Origin: Xanthomonas rydalmerensis
Lineage (GTDB): Bacteria > Pseudomonadota > Gammaproteobacteria > Xanthomonadales > Xanthomonadaceae
Length of the DNA: 64,000 nt
Reading direction: 5' to 3'
Assembly (NCBI RefSeq): GCF_033170385.1
Contig: NZ_CP126170.1
Location: 706,001-770,000 of the forward strand
In this document: positions 46,223-54,352 of the stretch, piece after piece
Layout of the letters: every line of letters begins with the position of its first letter
How positions within the stretch are numbered: position 1 is the stretch's first letter
Translations under genes and position numbers: made by a program
The notes under the pieces: generated by a model
What the model saw: the letters and a program-made list of their open reading frames with translations, nothing else
The model's database searches: none
Told to the model about the DNA's origin: nothing

Positions 46223-46449
46223 CATTGCGCCGTGGCGGCGTCGAGCGCGGCGTTCTGCGCCGCCGCGGCGCGGTCGAGCGTGGCCTGGGTCTGCTTGGCG
46301 CGGTCCAGCGGCTGGGCGATGGCGGTGCGCAACGCGCTGGCCTTCGGCGGTGGCGGTGCATCGGGCGGTTGCGGCGGCGTCGGCTTGCATGCGGCCAGCA
46401 CTGCGAGCAGCGGCAATGCCAACGTCATCCTGCGCAGTGGTGCGGACAT
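46222..46449 (-). CDS. Small lipoprotein, 75 aa
   Basis: The GGAGG ribosome site is eight bases before ATG 46449. A short signal peptide ([17 protein letters not shown]) ends in lipobox LAAC, Cys21. The mature part is a Pro-rich stretch ([14 protein letters not shown]) and a predicted amphipathic helix of Ala, Gln and Asp ([28 protein letters not shown]). The Ala-rich heptad-like helix resembles Lpp-type or entericidin-like small lipoproteins only in general style. It is divergent from the SDR gene and ends against the sppA terminator. Confidence 0.8.
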   Translation of the reverse strand: MSAPLRRMTLALPLLAVLAACKPTPPQPPDAPPPPKASALRTAIAQPLDRAKQTQATLDRAAAAQNAALDAATAQ

Positions 46450-46515
46450 GGCGGCGACCTCCTCGAGGGTGGAGGTATCATCCTACGCCTCCCATGTGAG
46501 CACACAGGCACGCAC

Positions 46516-47289
46516 ATGCAGCACCGTTGGCGGCTGGACGGACAGACCGCGCTGATCACTGGCGCCAGTGCCGGCATCGGCCTGGCGATCGCACGCGAAC
46601 TGCTCGGGTTCGGCGCCGACCTGCTGCTGGTGGCGCGCGACCTCGATGCGCTGGAAGCGGCGCGCGACGAGTTGCGCGAGGCCTTTCCCGAGCGCGAGAT
46701 CCTGGCACTGGCCGCCGACGTCGCCGACGACGAGGACCGCCGCGAGATCCTGGACTGGGTCGAGGACCATGCTGACGGCCTGCACCTGCTGATCAACAAC
46801 GCCGGCGGCAACGTCAGCAAGGCCGCGGTGGACTACACCGAGGACGAGTGGCGCGGCATCTTCGAGACCAACCTGTTCTCCGCGTTCGAACTGTCGCGTT
46901 ACGCGCACCCGCTGCTGGCGCAGCATGCGGCCTCGGCGATCGTCAACGTCGGCAGCGTGTCCGGGCTGACCCATGTGCGCAGCGGCGCGCCCTACGGCAT
47001 GACCAAGGCGGCGCTGCACCAGCTCACCCGCAACCTCGCCGCCGAATGGGCCGAGGACGGCATCCGGGTCAATGCGGTGGCGCCGTGGTACATCCGCACC
47101 CGCCGTACCTCCGGCCCGCTGTCGGACCCGGACTACTACGACCAGGTGATCGAGCGCACGCCGATGCGCCGCATCGGCGAACCGGAGGAAGTGGCGGCGG
47201 CGGTCGGCTTCCTGTGCCTGCCGGCGGCCAGCTACATCACCGGCGAATGCATCGCGGTGGACGGCGGCTTCTTGCGCTACGGGTTCTAG
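46516..47289 (+). CDS. Short-chain dehydrogenase/reductase, tropinone-reductase-like
   Basis: This cytosolic NAD(P)H-dependent oxidoreductase of the classical SDR family has 257 aa. It has the cofactor motif [12 protein letters not shown] (about 16-27), NNAGGN, the catalytic Ser in VGSVSGLTH, the YGMTK motif (catalytic Tyr/Lys) and the C-terminal cofactor-shaping [11 protein letters not shown]. The sequence [15 protein letters not shown] ... [18 protein letters not shown] is close to the tropinone-reductase-like subgroup; the true substrate is unknown. The last 24 codons and the following 137 bases have been duplicated twice immediately downstream. Confidence 0.93.
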   Translation: MQHRWRLDGQTALITGASAGIGLAIARELLGFGADLLLVARDLDALEAARDELREAFPEREILALAADVADDEDRREILDWVEDHADGLHLLINNAGGNVSKAAVDYTEDEWRGIFETNLFSAFELSRYAHPLLAQHAASAIVNVGSVSGLTHVRSGAPYGMTKAALHQLTRNLAAEWAEDGIRVNAVAPWYIRTRRTSGPLSDPDYYDQVIERTPMRRIGEPEEVAAAVGFLCLPAASYITGECIAVDGGFLRYGF

Positions 47290-47426
47290 CGGTTCAGTCG
47301 CTGCATGGCGGTTGCGCGCGCGGTGTGCCAGGCGAAAGGCGCTGCGCAGTTCGTTCGGGCGATACGTCGTCGGGACTGAAGTCCCTCCCACAAGCGTGCA
47401 CGCTCTCCGTGGTGGAACGGTTCTCG

Positions 47427-47501
47427 TGCCTGCCGGCGGCCAGCTACAGCACCGGCGAATGCATCGCGGTGGACGGCGGCTTCTTGCGCTACGGGTTCTA
47501 G
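47427..47501 (+). pseudogene. SDR C-terminal fragment, copy 2
   Basis: 75 bases encode [18 protein letters not shown] followed by FLRYGF and a stop. This is identical to the SDR C-terminus except Ser for Ile. The frame is open upstream through the REP (SVVERFS) but has no evident start or ribosome site, so it is probably not translated. Confidence 0.85.
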
Positions 47502-47640
47502 CGGTTCAGTCGCTGCATGGCGGTTGCGCGCGTGCAGGGCACCAGGCGAAAGGCGCTGCGCAGTTCGTCCGGGCGATACGTCGTCGGGACTGAAGTCCCT
47601 CCCACAAGCGTGCACGCTCTCCGTGGTGGAACGGTTCTCG

Positions 47641-47715
47641 TGCCTGCCGGCGGCCAGCTACATCACCGGCGAATGCATCGCGGTGGACGGTGGCTTCTTG
47701 CGCCACGCGTTCTAG
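47641..47715 (+). pseudogene. SDR C-terminal fragment, copy 3
   Basis: 75 bases encode [18 protein letters not shown] followed by FLRHAF and a stop. It retains the original Ile but has changed the last residues. No start signal is visible. Confidence 0.85.
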
Positions 47716-47900
47716 CGGTTCAGTCGCTGCATGGCGGTTGCGCGCGTGCAGGGCACCAGGCGAAAGGCGCTGCGCGGTACGTCCCGCGATGCGTCGTCGG
47801 GACTGAAGTCCCTCCCACAAAAGTGTGCGCACTCAGGGTGTTGGACCGGCCATGGCGGCGAGCGCAGGCGCCCATCCGCCGCGGGTGCGACTGAACCGCG

Positions 47901-48563
47901 TCAGGGCGAGGTCGTCCGCTCCGGCTCAGGCTGATCCGGCGCACCGCAGTTGCTGCCCTCGAGCAGGTGCTGGCGACGTTCGAACTCCGTGTGCAGCGCC
48001 TCGGCATGGTCCGGCACGGCGAAGCGCCAGTGCGTTTCGGCTTCGGCCACGTAACTTTTCCAGGCCTCGCATAGCTGTTCGGTGGGCAGTGGCTGGCACT
48101 GGTCGCGCAGCACTTCGCAGGCGCTGCCACCGGCTTGGTTGGGGCCGCCGTCCAGGTCGGTCGTGCTCAGTGGGACGCAACGCGGCGGCGGTTCGGCGAC
48201 CTCGCCGATGTAGGACTGCTGCTCGCGCGTGGTGCAGGTGTACAGCGGCGGCGGTGGCAACATTGGTAGCGGTGGCGGTACAGCAGCCGTGGTGTCGGCC
48301 GGGGCCGATGCGTCCGCAGGCGTGGCGGCACTCTTGGTGCTCGGAGGCGACGATGAAGCAGGCTTGGCGGCGAGCGTGCTCGGCAGTGCGGCGCTGCTGA
48401 CGCCTTGCATGACCTTCTTCTGCTGGCGCATGCCCTTGGGGCAGGGTGCGTTCTGGATGGTCAGGTTGTCCTGCGCGTCGGTGCAGCGATAGAACACCAC
48501 CGGTTCGGCGTACGCGGCGCCGGCGCAGCTCAGCGCCGCGGCGAGGCAGAGGGCGCGGCGCAT
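47901..48563 (-). CDS. Exported DUF4124-type protein, 220 aa
   Basis: The Sec signal peptide (MRRALCLAAALSCAGAAYAE) is followed by a DUF4124-like start, PVVFYRCTDAQDNLTIQNAPCPKGMRQQ, in which two cysteines are conserved. A Ser/Ala/Pro linker comes next, then a second Cys-rich region (YTCTTREQQSY ... RCVPLS ... CEVLRDQCQPLPTEQLCEAWKSYV) and a charged helical end. The many paired cysteines suggest a periplasmic disulphide-bonded fold. The ATG overlaps the upstream gene's TGA by one base (TGATG), indicating coupled translation. Paralogous to its upstream neighbour. Function unknown. Confidence 0.8.
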   Translation of the reverse strand: MRRALCLAAALSCAGAAYAEPVVFYRCTDAQDNLTIQNAPCPKGMRQQKKVMQGVSSAALPSTLAAKPASSSPPSTKSAATPADASAPADTTAAVPPPLPMLPPPPLYTCTTREQQSYIGEVAEPPPRCVPLSTTDLDGGPNQAGGSACEVLRDQCQPLPTEQLCEAWKSYVAEAETHWRFAVPDHAEALHTEFERRQHLLEGSNCGAPDQPEPERTTSP

Positions 48564-49318
48564 CAGCTGCCGCCGCAGTCGCGCGCCAGGCGCGCATCGA
48601 TGCCGCGCTGTTCGGTTTCCATCGCACGGCGCTCGCTCTGCAGCGCGCTGTTGTAGCGACGGATCAGTTCCCAGCGGCGGTCGCTCAGGCGTGCGCAGAC
48701 TTCCTGCTCGGGCAGTGCCGTGCAGGTGTCGCGAATCATCGTGCTGCCGGCCGGCACGATCATGCCGGCGCCGGCGGCCACCCCCGGCGGCGGTGGTCCG
48801 GGCGGGCGCGGGCCACCGTGCGGAGGCGGTCCCGGCGGGCCGGGCGGACGGCCATCGGGGCCACGCCCGGACGGCCGCGCGTACGGGCCCTCGGCGTAGC
48901 CATAGGCCCACAGTGGCACCCAGCGCGGATTGCCGGCGTTGTCGTCGCTGGTGTAGCGCGCGCCTTCCGGGGTCACGCACTCGTACATCGGCTGCGGCGG
49001 CTGCACGGTGACGATGCGGAGTTCGCGCTGCGGCAGCGGCGCCGGGGAGGCGTCCGCGCGTGCCGGATCGGTGCTGATGGTGGTAGTCGGCCGCGGCGGC
49101 GGGTCGCGCGGCCGCTGCATGTCCAGCACCTGCTGCTGGCGCGCGTTCTCGCAGGGGGCGTTTTGCAGGCTGACCGCGCCGGAGGCGGCGATGCAGCGGT
49201 AGATACGCACCGACGTGTTGCCGCCATCGCTGCTGATCGTCTGCGTCTGTTGCGCCCAGCCGGCGCCGATCCAGGGCGACAGGCTCAGCAGCAGCAACGG
49301 GCGGAGAAGGAGGCGCAT
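48563..49318 (-). CDS. Exported DUF4124-type protein, 251 aa (paralogue)
   Basis: A signal peptide (RLLLRPLLLLSLSPWIGAGWAQ) is followed by RIYRCIAASGAVSLQNAPCENARQQQVLDM, the same two-Cys DUF4124 pattern as the downstream gene. Then come a second domain (YECVTPEGARYTSDDNAGNPRWVPLWAYGY), a Pro/Gly-rich stretch (about 150-185) and a C-terminal helical region with two or three Cys (DTCTALPEQEVCARLSDRRWELIRRYNSALQSERRAM). The ATG at 49318 is preferred because the signal peptide starts there. Coupled to the downstream paralogue through a one-base overlap. Function unknown. Confidence 0.8.
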   Translation of the reverse strand: MRLLLRPLLLLSLSPWIGAGWAQQTQTISSDGGNTSVRIYRCIAASGAVSLQNAPCENARQQQVLDMQRPRDPPPRPTTTISTDPARADASPAPLPQRELRIVTVQPPQPMYECVTPEGARYTSDDNAGNPRWVPLWAYGYAEGPYARPSGRGPDGRPPGPPGPPPHGGPRPPGPPPPGVAAGAGMIVPAGSTMIRDTCTALPEQEVCARLSDRRWELIRRYNSALQSERRAMETEQRGIDARLARDCGGS

Positions 49319-49799
49319 GCGCGCATCTTGCGCGCCTTGGGCGGCCAGGGAAAGGGTGGTGGGTGTGGGATTCGGGACGATGGTGTTGCGACAGTGCCGA
49401 CGTGTTGCTCTGTCTATCCGAGGCTGCGCCCGTACCCTCATCCGCTCCGTGGGGCACCTTCCCCCGAGAGGGGGCCATGGTCCCGAGGGGAGAAGGAGAA
49501 GCCAAAGCCCCTCTCCCACCGGGAGAGGGGTTGGGGTGAGGGTGCGGGCGCGAAGCGCCACGCCGAGCTGTCTATCCGAGGCTGCGCCCGTACCCTCATC
49601 CGCCCCTGCGGGGCACCTTCCCCCGAGAAGGGGGCCATGGTCCCGAGGGGAGAAGGGAGAAGCCGAAGCCCTCTCCCACCGGGAGAGGGGTTGGGGTGAG
49701 GGTCCGGTGCGCGAAGCGCCCGCGTTGATCCACCGCGCCGTTGCCGCCAGGCATCAATGCAGGGGACGGCGGCGGCGTCCCGCGCCGGAGGCCAGCGCC
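49319..49799. other. Intergenic region filled by tandem repeats
   Basis: The region holds no credible gene. 49410-49725 is the two-unit repeat listed separately. The rest (49319-49409 and 49726-49799) is unremarkable and must contain the promoter of the DUF4124 pair. Confidence 0.6.
49410..49725. repeat. Two tandem ~158-base intergenic repeats with palindromic core
   Basis: Unit A (49410-49567) and unit B (from 49568) both start CTGTCTATCCGAGGCTGC. They continue through CCTTCCCCCGAGA, GGGGGCCATGGTCCCGAGG and the palindromic CCTCTCCCACCGGGAGAGG to TTGGGGTGAGGGT and a GCGAAGCGC tail. The palindromic part is the complement of the repeat that ends the DUF559 gene at 331-368. Confidence 0.9.
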
Positions 49800-50360
49800 T
49801 CAGGCGCGCAGGATCTCGCCGCTGGCGGCGTCGCGGATCGGGGTGGGCTGGGCCAGGCCGCCGGTCTCGCCATCGATCAGGCCATCCAGGTCGCGCAGCA
49901 CCAGCGGATCCAGTTCGCTGCGCTGCCGCGCCGGCGGCTCGCTGGCGCGGTTGGCGCTGGTCGACACCAGGGCGCCGCCCCAGGCCCGGCACAGGGCGGC
50001 CACCAGCGGATGCGCGCTGATCCGCACGGCGATGCCCTGGTGCGCGCCGGTGATCCAGGGCGGTGCGTGCGCGGCGGCGGGCAGGATCCAGGTGTGCGGT
50101 CCCGGCCAGCTGGCCAGCACCGCGGCCAGCCGGTCCGCCGGCAAGGCCGACAGGTCGAGCAGCGGGCGCAGCGGATCCAGTTCGGCAGCGACCACGATCA
50201 GGCCCTTGTCCACGGGCCGCTGCTTGATCCGCAGCAGGCGGGTCACGGCGGTCTCGTCGTGCGGATCGCAGCCCAGGCCCCACACGGCTTCGGTGGGATA
50301 GGCGATCACGCCGCCCTTGCGCAGGACGGCGACGGCATGGCTCAGGGACAGGTCGGTCAT
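49800..50360 (-). CDS. tsaC: Threonylcarbamoyl-AMP synthase TsaC
   Basis: TsaC makes L-threonylcarbamoyladenylate from threonine, bicarbonate and ATP for the t6A37 modification of ANN-decoding tRNAs. The 186-aa protein is the short single-domain YrdC type. It has the N-terminal GGVIAYPTEAVWGLGCDPHD, the K-R-P-like substrate motif RIKQRPVDKGLIVVA, GPHTWILPA, IAVRISAHPLV and VSTSANRASEPP. The start at 50360 follows the family N-terminus (TDLSLSHAVAVLRKGG). It is downstream of topA on the same strand, with a BIME-containing gap. Confidence 0.95.
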   Translation of the reverse strand: MTDLSLSHAVAVLRKGGVIAYPTEAVWGLGCDPHDETAVTRLLRIKQRPVDKGLIVVAAELDPLRPLLDLSALPADRLAAVLASWPGPHTWILPAAAHAPPWITGAHQGIAVRISAHPLVAALCRAWGGALVSTSANRASEPPARQRSELDPLVLRDLDGLIDGETGGLAQPTPIRDAASGEILRA

Positions 50361-50454
50361 GCGCGCATCATGCGGCACGTCCTCGTCTAAGGACAATGAG
50401 GGTCGGTTGGGCGGGACTCGGGATTTTCGCAAGTCTCCGGCTCGCCGCTTTTCT

Positions 50455-50515
50455 GTGGGAGGGGCTTCAGCCCCGACGCCTTACCGATAACGCGTCGGGG
50501 CTGAAGCCCCCCCAC
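50455..50515. repeat. BIME: two inverted REP units between topA and tsaC
   Basis: GTGGGAGGGGCTTCAGCCCC with a CGACGC tail and its inverted complement (GCGTCGGGGCTGAAGCCCC, then CCCAC) are separated by about ten bases. It lies within the 286-base gap between topA and tsaC, where it would fold in the mRNA. Confidence 0.9.
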
Positions 50516-50646
50516 GGAAAAACCGCGGTGTCGCGATCTTCAGGCGCTGAGAGACGCCGTGGGCACCGCGAGAAGCCGGCTCGGAGGCCGCGCTCGTCCT
50601 ATCCGAGGGGGCGCATCGGGCCACCCTGGACCATCCGCAGAGCGGC

Positions 50647-53133
50647 TCAGCCGCCCTTGACCACGGTCTTCTTCGCTGCCTTCTTCACCGCTTTCTTGGC
50701 GGTTTTCTTCGCGGCTTTCTTGACTGCCTTCTTCGCTGCCGGCTTGGCCGCGGTGTCGGCGGCGGCCTTTTTCGCTGCGCTCTTCTTCGGCGCGGCTTCC
50801 TTCTTGGCGGCGGCCTTCTTGGCGCCGAAGCCCTTGCGCACCGGCTTGCCGGTTTCCTCCAGCAGCTTCTGCACTTCGTCCAGGCTCAGCGAGGCCGGCT
50901 CGCGATCCTTGGGGATCTTGCCGTTGAGCTTGCCGTCGCTGATGTACGGGCCGAAGCGGCCGTTGAGCACCTGGATGTCGCTGCCGGGGAATTCCTTGAT
51001 GATGCGGTTGCGCGCGATCTCTTCCTTCTCCTCGATCAGGAACACCGCACGGGCCAGATCGATGGTGTAGGGATCGTCTTCCTTCTTCAGCGAGGCGTAG
51101 ACGCTGCCGCGCTTGGCGAACGGGCCGAAACGGCCGATGCCGACGCTGACCTCCTCGCCCTTGTCCTGGCCGAGGCTGCGCGGCATCAGGAACAGCTCCA
51201 GCGCCTCCTCCAGGGTGATGGTGTGCATGCTCTGGCCCGGACGCAGCGAGGCGAACTTGGGCTTGTCCTCGGCGTCCTCGGCGGTGCTGCCGATCGCCGC
51301 GTACGGCCCGAAGCGGCCCAGGCGCACGCTCACCGGCTTGCCGGTCTTGGGGTCGGTGCCGAGCTCGCGCGCGCCACTGGCTTCGGCGCGATCGACCGAT
51401 TCCTTCTTGTCTTCGACCAGCTCCTTGAACGGTTCCCAGAAGCGCGACATCAGCGGGATCCATTCTTCCTCGCCGCGCGAGACCGCGTCGAGCTCGTCCT
51501 CGAGCTTGGCGGTGAAGTCGTAGTCCACGTACTGGGTGAAGTGGCTGGACAGGAACTTGGATACCGCGCGGCCGACGTCGGACGGGCGGAAGCTGCGGCC
51601 TTCCATCTCCACGTACTTGCGGAACAGCAGGGTCTGGATGATCGAGGCGTAGGTCGAGGGACGGCCGATGCCGTACTCTTCCAGCGCCTTCACCAGCGCC
51701 GCTTCGGTGAAGCGTGGCGGTGGCTGGGTGAAGTGCTGCTCGGCCAGGATGCGTTCCAGCGGCACGCGGTCGCCGGGCTTCATCGCCGGCAGCTTGCGGC
51801 CCTCGTCCTCGTCCTCGGCGCTCTTGTTGTCCTTGCCTTCCTCGTACACGGCCAGGAAACCGGCGACGACCACGGTGGTGCCGCTGGCGCGGAACACGTG
51901 TTCGCTGCCGGCCGACAGGTCGACGCTGACGGTGTTGAGCGTGGCCGGGATCATCTGGCAGGCCACCGCACGCTTCCAGATCAGCTCGTACAGCTTGCGC
52001 TCGTCGTCGGTCAGGAAGCGGGCGACCTGGGACGGGGTGCGCAGCGCCGAGGTCGGGCGCACCGCTTCGTGCGCTTCCTGGGCGTTCTTGGACTTGGTCT
52101 GGTAGGTGTTGGGCTGGTCCGGCAGCGAGGCGATGCCGTAGTCGCGGGCGATCACGTCGCGGATCTCGGCCAGCGCGTCCTGCGACAGGTTGACCGAGTC
52201 GGTACGCATGTACGAGATCAGGCCGACCGTGCCTTCGTCGCCGATCGCCACGCCTTCGTACAGCTTCTGCGCGACCTGCATGGTCTTGCGGGTGGTGAAG
52301 CCGAGCTTGCGCGAGGCTTCCTGCTGCAGGGTGGAGGTGGTGAACGGCGGCGCCGGGCGGCGCTTGCGCTCCTTGCTGGCCACGTCGGTGACATGCAGCG
52401 CGCCCTGCGCGGCCTGCTGGATGCGCAGGCGCGCGGACTCGGCGGTGTCGCCGTCGGTGATCGTGAACTGCTCGAACTTCTGCCCGTCGAGCTTGATCAG
52501 CTTGGCGTTGAAGTGCTGCGAGGGATGCGCGCAGTCGGCGGCGATGGACCAGTACTCGCGGGCGATGAAGGCTTCGATCTCCTCCTCGCGTTCGACGATC
52601 ATGCGCAGCGCCGGCGACTGCACGCGGCCGGCGGACAGGCCGCGCTGCACCTTGCGCCACAGCACCGGCGACAGGTTGAAGCCGACCAGGTAGTCCAGCG
52701 CGCGGCGCGCCTGCTGCGCGTCGACCAGGTCGCCGGCGATCTGCCGCGGCTGCGCCATCGCTTCCTTGATCGCGCGCGGGGTGATTTCGGTGAACACCAC
52801 CCGGTGCAGCGGCTTGCCCTTGAGCAGCCCACGCTCCTGCAGGATCTCGGCGATGTGCCAGCTGATCGCCTCGCCCTCGCGGTCCGGGTCGGTCGCCAGG
52901 TAGATGTCTTCGGCCGCCTTGGCCGCCTTGGCGATGGCCTCCACGTGCTTCTCGTTCTTGTCGATCAGCGCGTAGCGCATCGCGAAGCCGTCGTCCGGAT
53001 CCACCGCGCCTTCCTTCGGGATCAGGTCGCGCACGTGCCCATACGAGGCCAGGACGTGGAAATCCTTGCCGAGGTATTTGTTGATCGTCTTGGCCTTGGC
53101 GGGCGATTCGACGATGAGCAGGTGCTTGGACAT
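50647..53133 (-). CDS. topA: DNA topoisomerase I without zinc fingers, with Lys/Ala-rich tail
   Basis: This type IA topoisomerase relaxes negative supercoils. Its 828 aa have the Toprim domain (LLIVESPAKAKTI; ATDPDREGEAISWH), the body with the active-site Tyr308 in SYMRTDSVNLS, and VQSPALRMI. The C-terminus lacks the four-Cys zinc ribbons of the E. coli enzyme; only isolated Cys remain. Instead there are three Topo_C-type repeats (LGRFGPYAAIG, IGRFGPFAKRG, NGRFGPYISDG) and a histone-H1-like tail of KKAAAKK/KKAVKKAAKK repeats (about 765-828). The start MSKHLLIVESPAKAKTI is conserved. It lies in the dprA-smg-GYF-topA-tsaC series. Confidence 0.97.
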   Translation of the reverse strand: MSKHLLIVESPAKAKTINKYLGKDFHVLASYGHVRDLIPKEGAVDPDDGFAMRYALIDKNEKHVEAIAKAAKAAEDIYLATDPDREGEAISWHIAEILQERGLLKGKPLHRVVFTEITPRAIKEAMAQPRQIAGDLVDAQQARRALDYLVGFNLSPVLWRKVQRGLSAGRVQSPALRMIVEREEEIEAFIAREYWSIAADCAHPSQHFNAKLIKLDGQKFEQFTITDGDTAESARLRIQQAAQGALHVTDVASKERKRRPAPPFTTSTLQQEASRKLGFTTRKTMQVAQKLYEGVAIGDEGTVGLISYMRTDSVNLSQDALAEIRDVIARDYGIASLPDQPNTYQTKSKNAQEAHEAVRPTSALRTPSQVARFLTDDERKLYELIWKRAVACQMIPATLNTVSVDLSAGSEHVFRASGTTVVVAGFLAVYEEGKDNKSAEDEDEGRKLPAMKPGDRVPLERILAEQHFTQPPPRFTEAALVKALEEYGIGRPSTYASIIQTLLFRKYVEMEGRSFRPSDVGRAVSKFLSSHFTQYVDYDFTAKLEDELDAVSRGEEEWIPLMSRFWEPFKELVEDKKESVDRAEASGARELGTDPKTGKPVSVRLGRFGPYAAIGSTAEDAEDKPKFASLRPGQSMHTITLEEALELFLMPRSLGQDKGEEVSVGIGRFGPFAKRGSVYASLKKEDDPYTIDLARAVFLIEEKEEIARNRIIKEFPGSDIQVLNGRFGPYISDGKLNGKIPKDREPASLSLDEVQKLLEETGKPVRKGFGAKKAAAKKEAAPKKSAAKKAAADTAAKPAAKKAVKKAAKKTAKKAVKKAAKKTVVKGG

Positions 53134-53233
53134 GGCGGGTTGGGCTTCGATGGGCGTGGGCGGACGCCCTGGGGGCGGTAGGGTGGCGCAATTGCTCCGG
53201 TTAGTGAAGCGTTGCGGTCTTGCAGAGAAGCCG

Positions 53234-53259
53234 ACGCCCGGGGCGCAACCCCCGGGCGT
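53234..53259 (-). terminator. GC-rich hairpin between the GYF/RDD gene and topA
   Basis: A perfect 10-base stem (ACGCCCGGGG / CCCCGGGCGT) with a 6-base loop lies downstream of the minus-strand RDD gene and about 100 bases before topA. There is no T-run, so termination is uncertain. An AT-rich patch (TTATTTATTAG, 53273-53283) sits beside it. Confidence 0.55.
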
Positions 53260-53371
53260 TCAGCTACGGCGCTTATTTATTAGTGGGCATGTCCGGCGCC
53301 CACTGTCAAGCCGGTGCCGGCCGGCCGGGTCGCCGTGCAGGTGGCAGTGCGGCTCCCGGAGCCTGCCGGAC

Positions 53372-54313
53372 TCAGTGCCAGCCGCCCTTGGCGGCCATGC
53401 CGATCGCCAGCGCCACCAGCAGCACCACACCCGTCATCAGCAGGCCGAACAGCGACAGGATCACCACGGTGACCGTGCCCAGCTTGCGCTGCTGCCATTC
53501 CGGGTGGTCGGTGTAGGCCCACTTGTCCACCACGAGGGTGTCGCAGAGCATGTCGTGCAGGGCCTGCTTGCGCTCGGTGAAGGCCGCCATCAACAGGCCG
53601 ATGCCCAGGGTCAGGCTGCTCAGCATGAAGCCGAAATAGCGGCCGACGCCGCGAGCCACGGTGATGCGGCTGCCGTCGGTGCGCACCACCTTGATGCCGA
53701 CCGCCATCTTGCCCAGCGTGGCCTGCTTGGTGGAGGCGTGGAACAGGCCGTAGTACAGCGCCGAGATCGCCATCGGCAGCAGGTACAGCAGGAGCAGCAT
53801 GACGATGCCGGCGGCGGTGGCGAAGTCGGGCTGCTTGCCGAAGCCGCTGATCCCGAAGAAGCCCAGCATCACCACGAACTGGATCACGTTGGCGACGATG
53901 CCGACCAGGAACGCGTCGATCAGGTAGGCGGCCACGCGCTTCCAGAAACCGGCCTGCACCACCTCGCCGCCGCCGACCACCCGCACACCGCCGTCGAGCA
54001 CGGCGCTGGGCGCTGCGTAGGGCGATGTCGCCGTGGCGGGGGCGGTCCAGGCGTCGGGCACGGCCGGGGTCGGGGCGGGCGGCGGCACTTCTGCGCCGGC
54101 CTCCGAGAGGGCCGGCGCAGGGGCCGGGGCTGGCGCCTGGGTCAGGCCGAGTTCGTCGACGAACTCGGCCAGGGGGCGCCATTCGCTCAGGCCTTCGCGC
54201 CAGACCAGGGTGGACAGCCCGATCTCGCCGCGTTGGAAGCGCTGTTGCAGGTCGGCGGCCGCGAGCGGCCCATGGCGCTGCTGCGCCGCATCGGCGTAGT
54301 ACCACTCAGTCAT
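53372..54313 (-). CDS. GYF_2-domain RDD-family membrane protein
   Basis: The protein of 313 aa carries an N-terminal GYF_2 domain (WYYADAAQQRHGPLAAADLQQRF ... LVWREGLSEWRPL, about 4-48), known elsewhere to recognise proline-rich peptides. A Pro/Ala linker (about 58-100) follows, then an RDD domain with membrane helices (AGFWKRVAAYLIDAFLVGIVANVIQFVVML; LLLLYLLPMAISALYYGLFHASTKQATLGKMAVGIKVV) having the Arg/Asp/Asp-type residues that name the family. A last helix is at the C-terminus (VVILSLFGLLMTGVVLLVALAIG). RDD proteins have been linked to transport or Na+/H+ exchange, but this one is unassigned. Its upstream neighbour shares the GYF_2 domain. Confidence 0.88.
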   Translation of the reverse strand: MTEWYYADAAQQRHGPLAAADLQQRFQRGEIGLSTLVWREGLSEWRPLAEFVDELGLTQAPAPAPAPALSEAGAEVPPPAPTPAVPDAWTAPATATSPYAAPSAVLDGGVRVVGGGEVVQAGFWKRVAAYLIDAFLVGIVANVIQFVVMLGFFGISGFGKQPDFATAAGIVMLLLLYLLPMAISALYYGLFHASTKQATLGKMAVGIKVVRTDGSRITVARGVGRYFGFMLSSLTLGIGLLMAAFTERKQALHDMLCDTLVVDKWAYTDHPEWQQRKLGTVTVVILSLFGLLMTGVVLLVALAIGMAAKGGWH

Positions 54314-54352
54314 TCTTTTCCCCGGGAATTGCAGTCGAAAACGGTGCGCCGG

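Larger units (their letters stand above)
47215..47820 (+). repeat. Tandem array of three ~213-base units: SDR 3' end plus REP
   Basis: Unit 1 (47215-47426) starts inside the SDR gene at TGCCTGCCGGCGG. Unit 2 is 47427-47640 and unit 3 is 47641-47820 (truncated). Each has the last 24 codons of the SDR gene with the stop, a conserved spacer starting CGGTTCAGTCGCTGC, and a REP-like GTCGGGACTGAAGTCCC with CCCACAA tail. Units 1 and 2 differ at very few positions in the coding part; unit 3 is more diverged at its codon end (RHAF instead of RYGF). Confidence 0.92.

Noticed and set aside
46848..47501. Independent ORF of 217 codons running through the SDR gene into the repeat
   Set aside because: It reads the SDR gene in another frame and only joins the correct frame in the duplicated C-terminal fragment. 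No ribosome site is present.
47215..47820. Possible CRISPR array
   Set aside because: Only three units of about 213 bases, with the conserved part carrying SDR codons and a REP. There are no short repeats with unique spacers and no cas genes.
49410..49725. Possible CRISPR or insertion sequence
   Set aside because: Two long near-identical units without spacers and without an encoded transposase.
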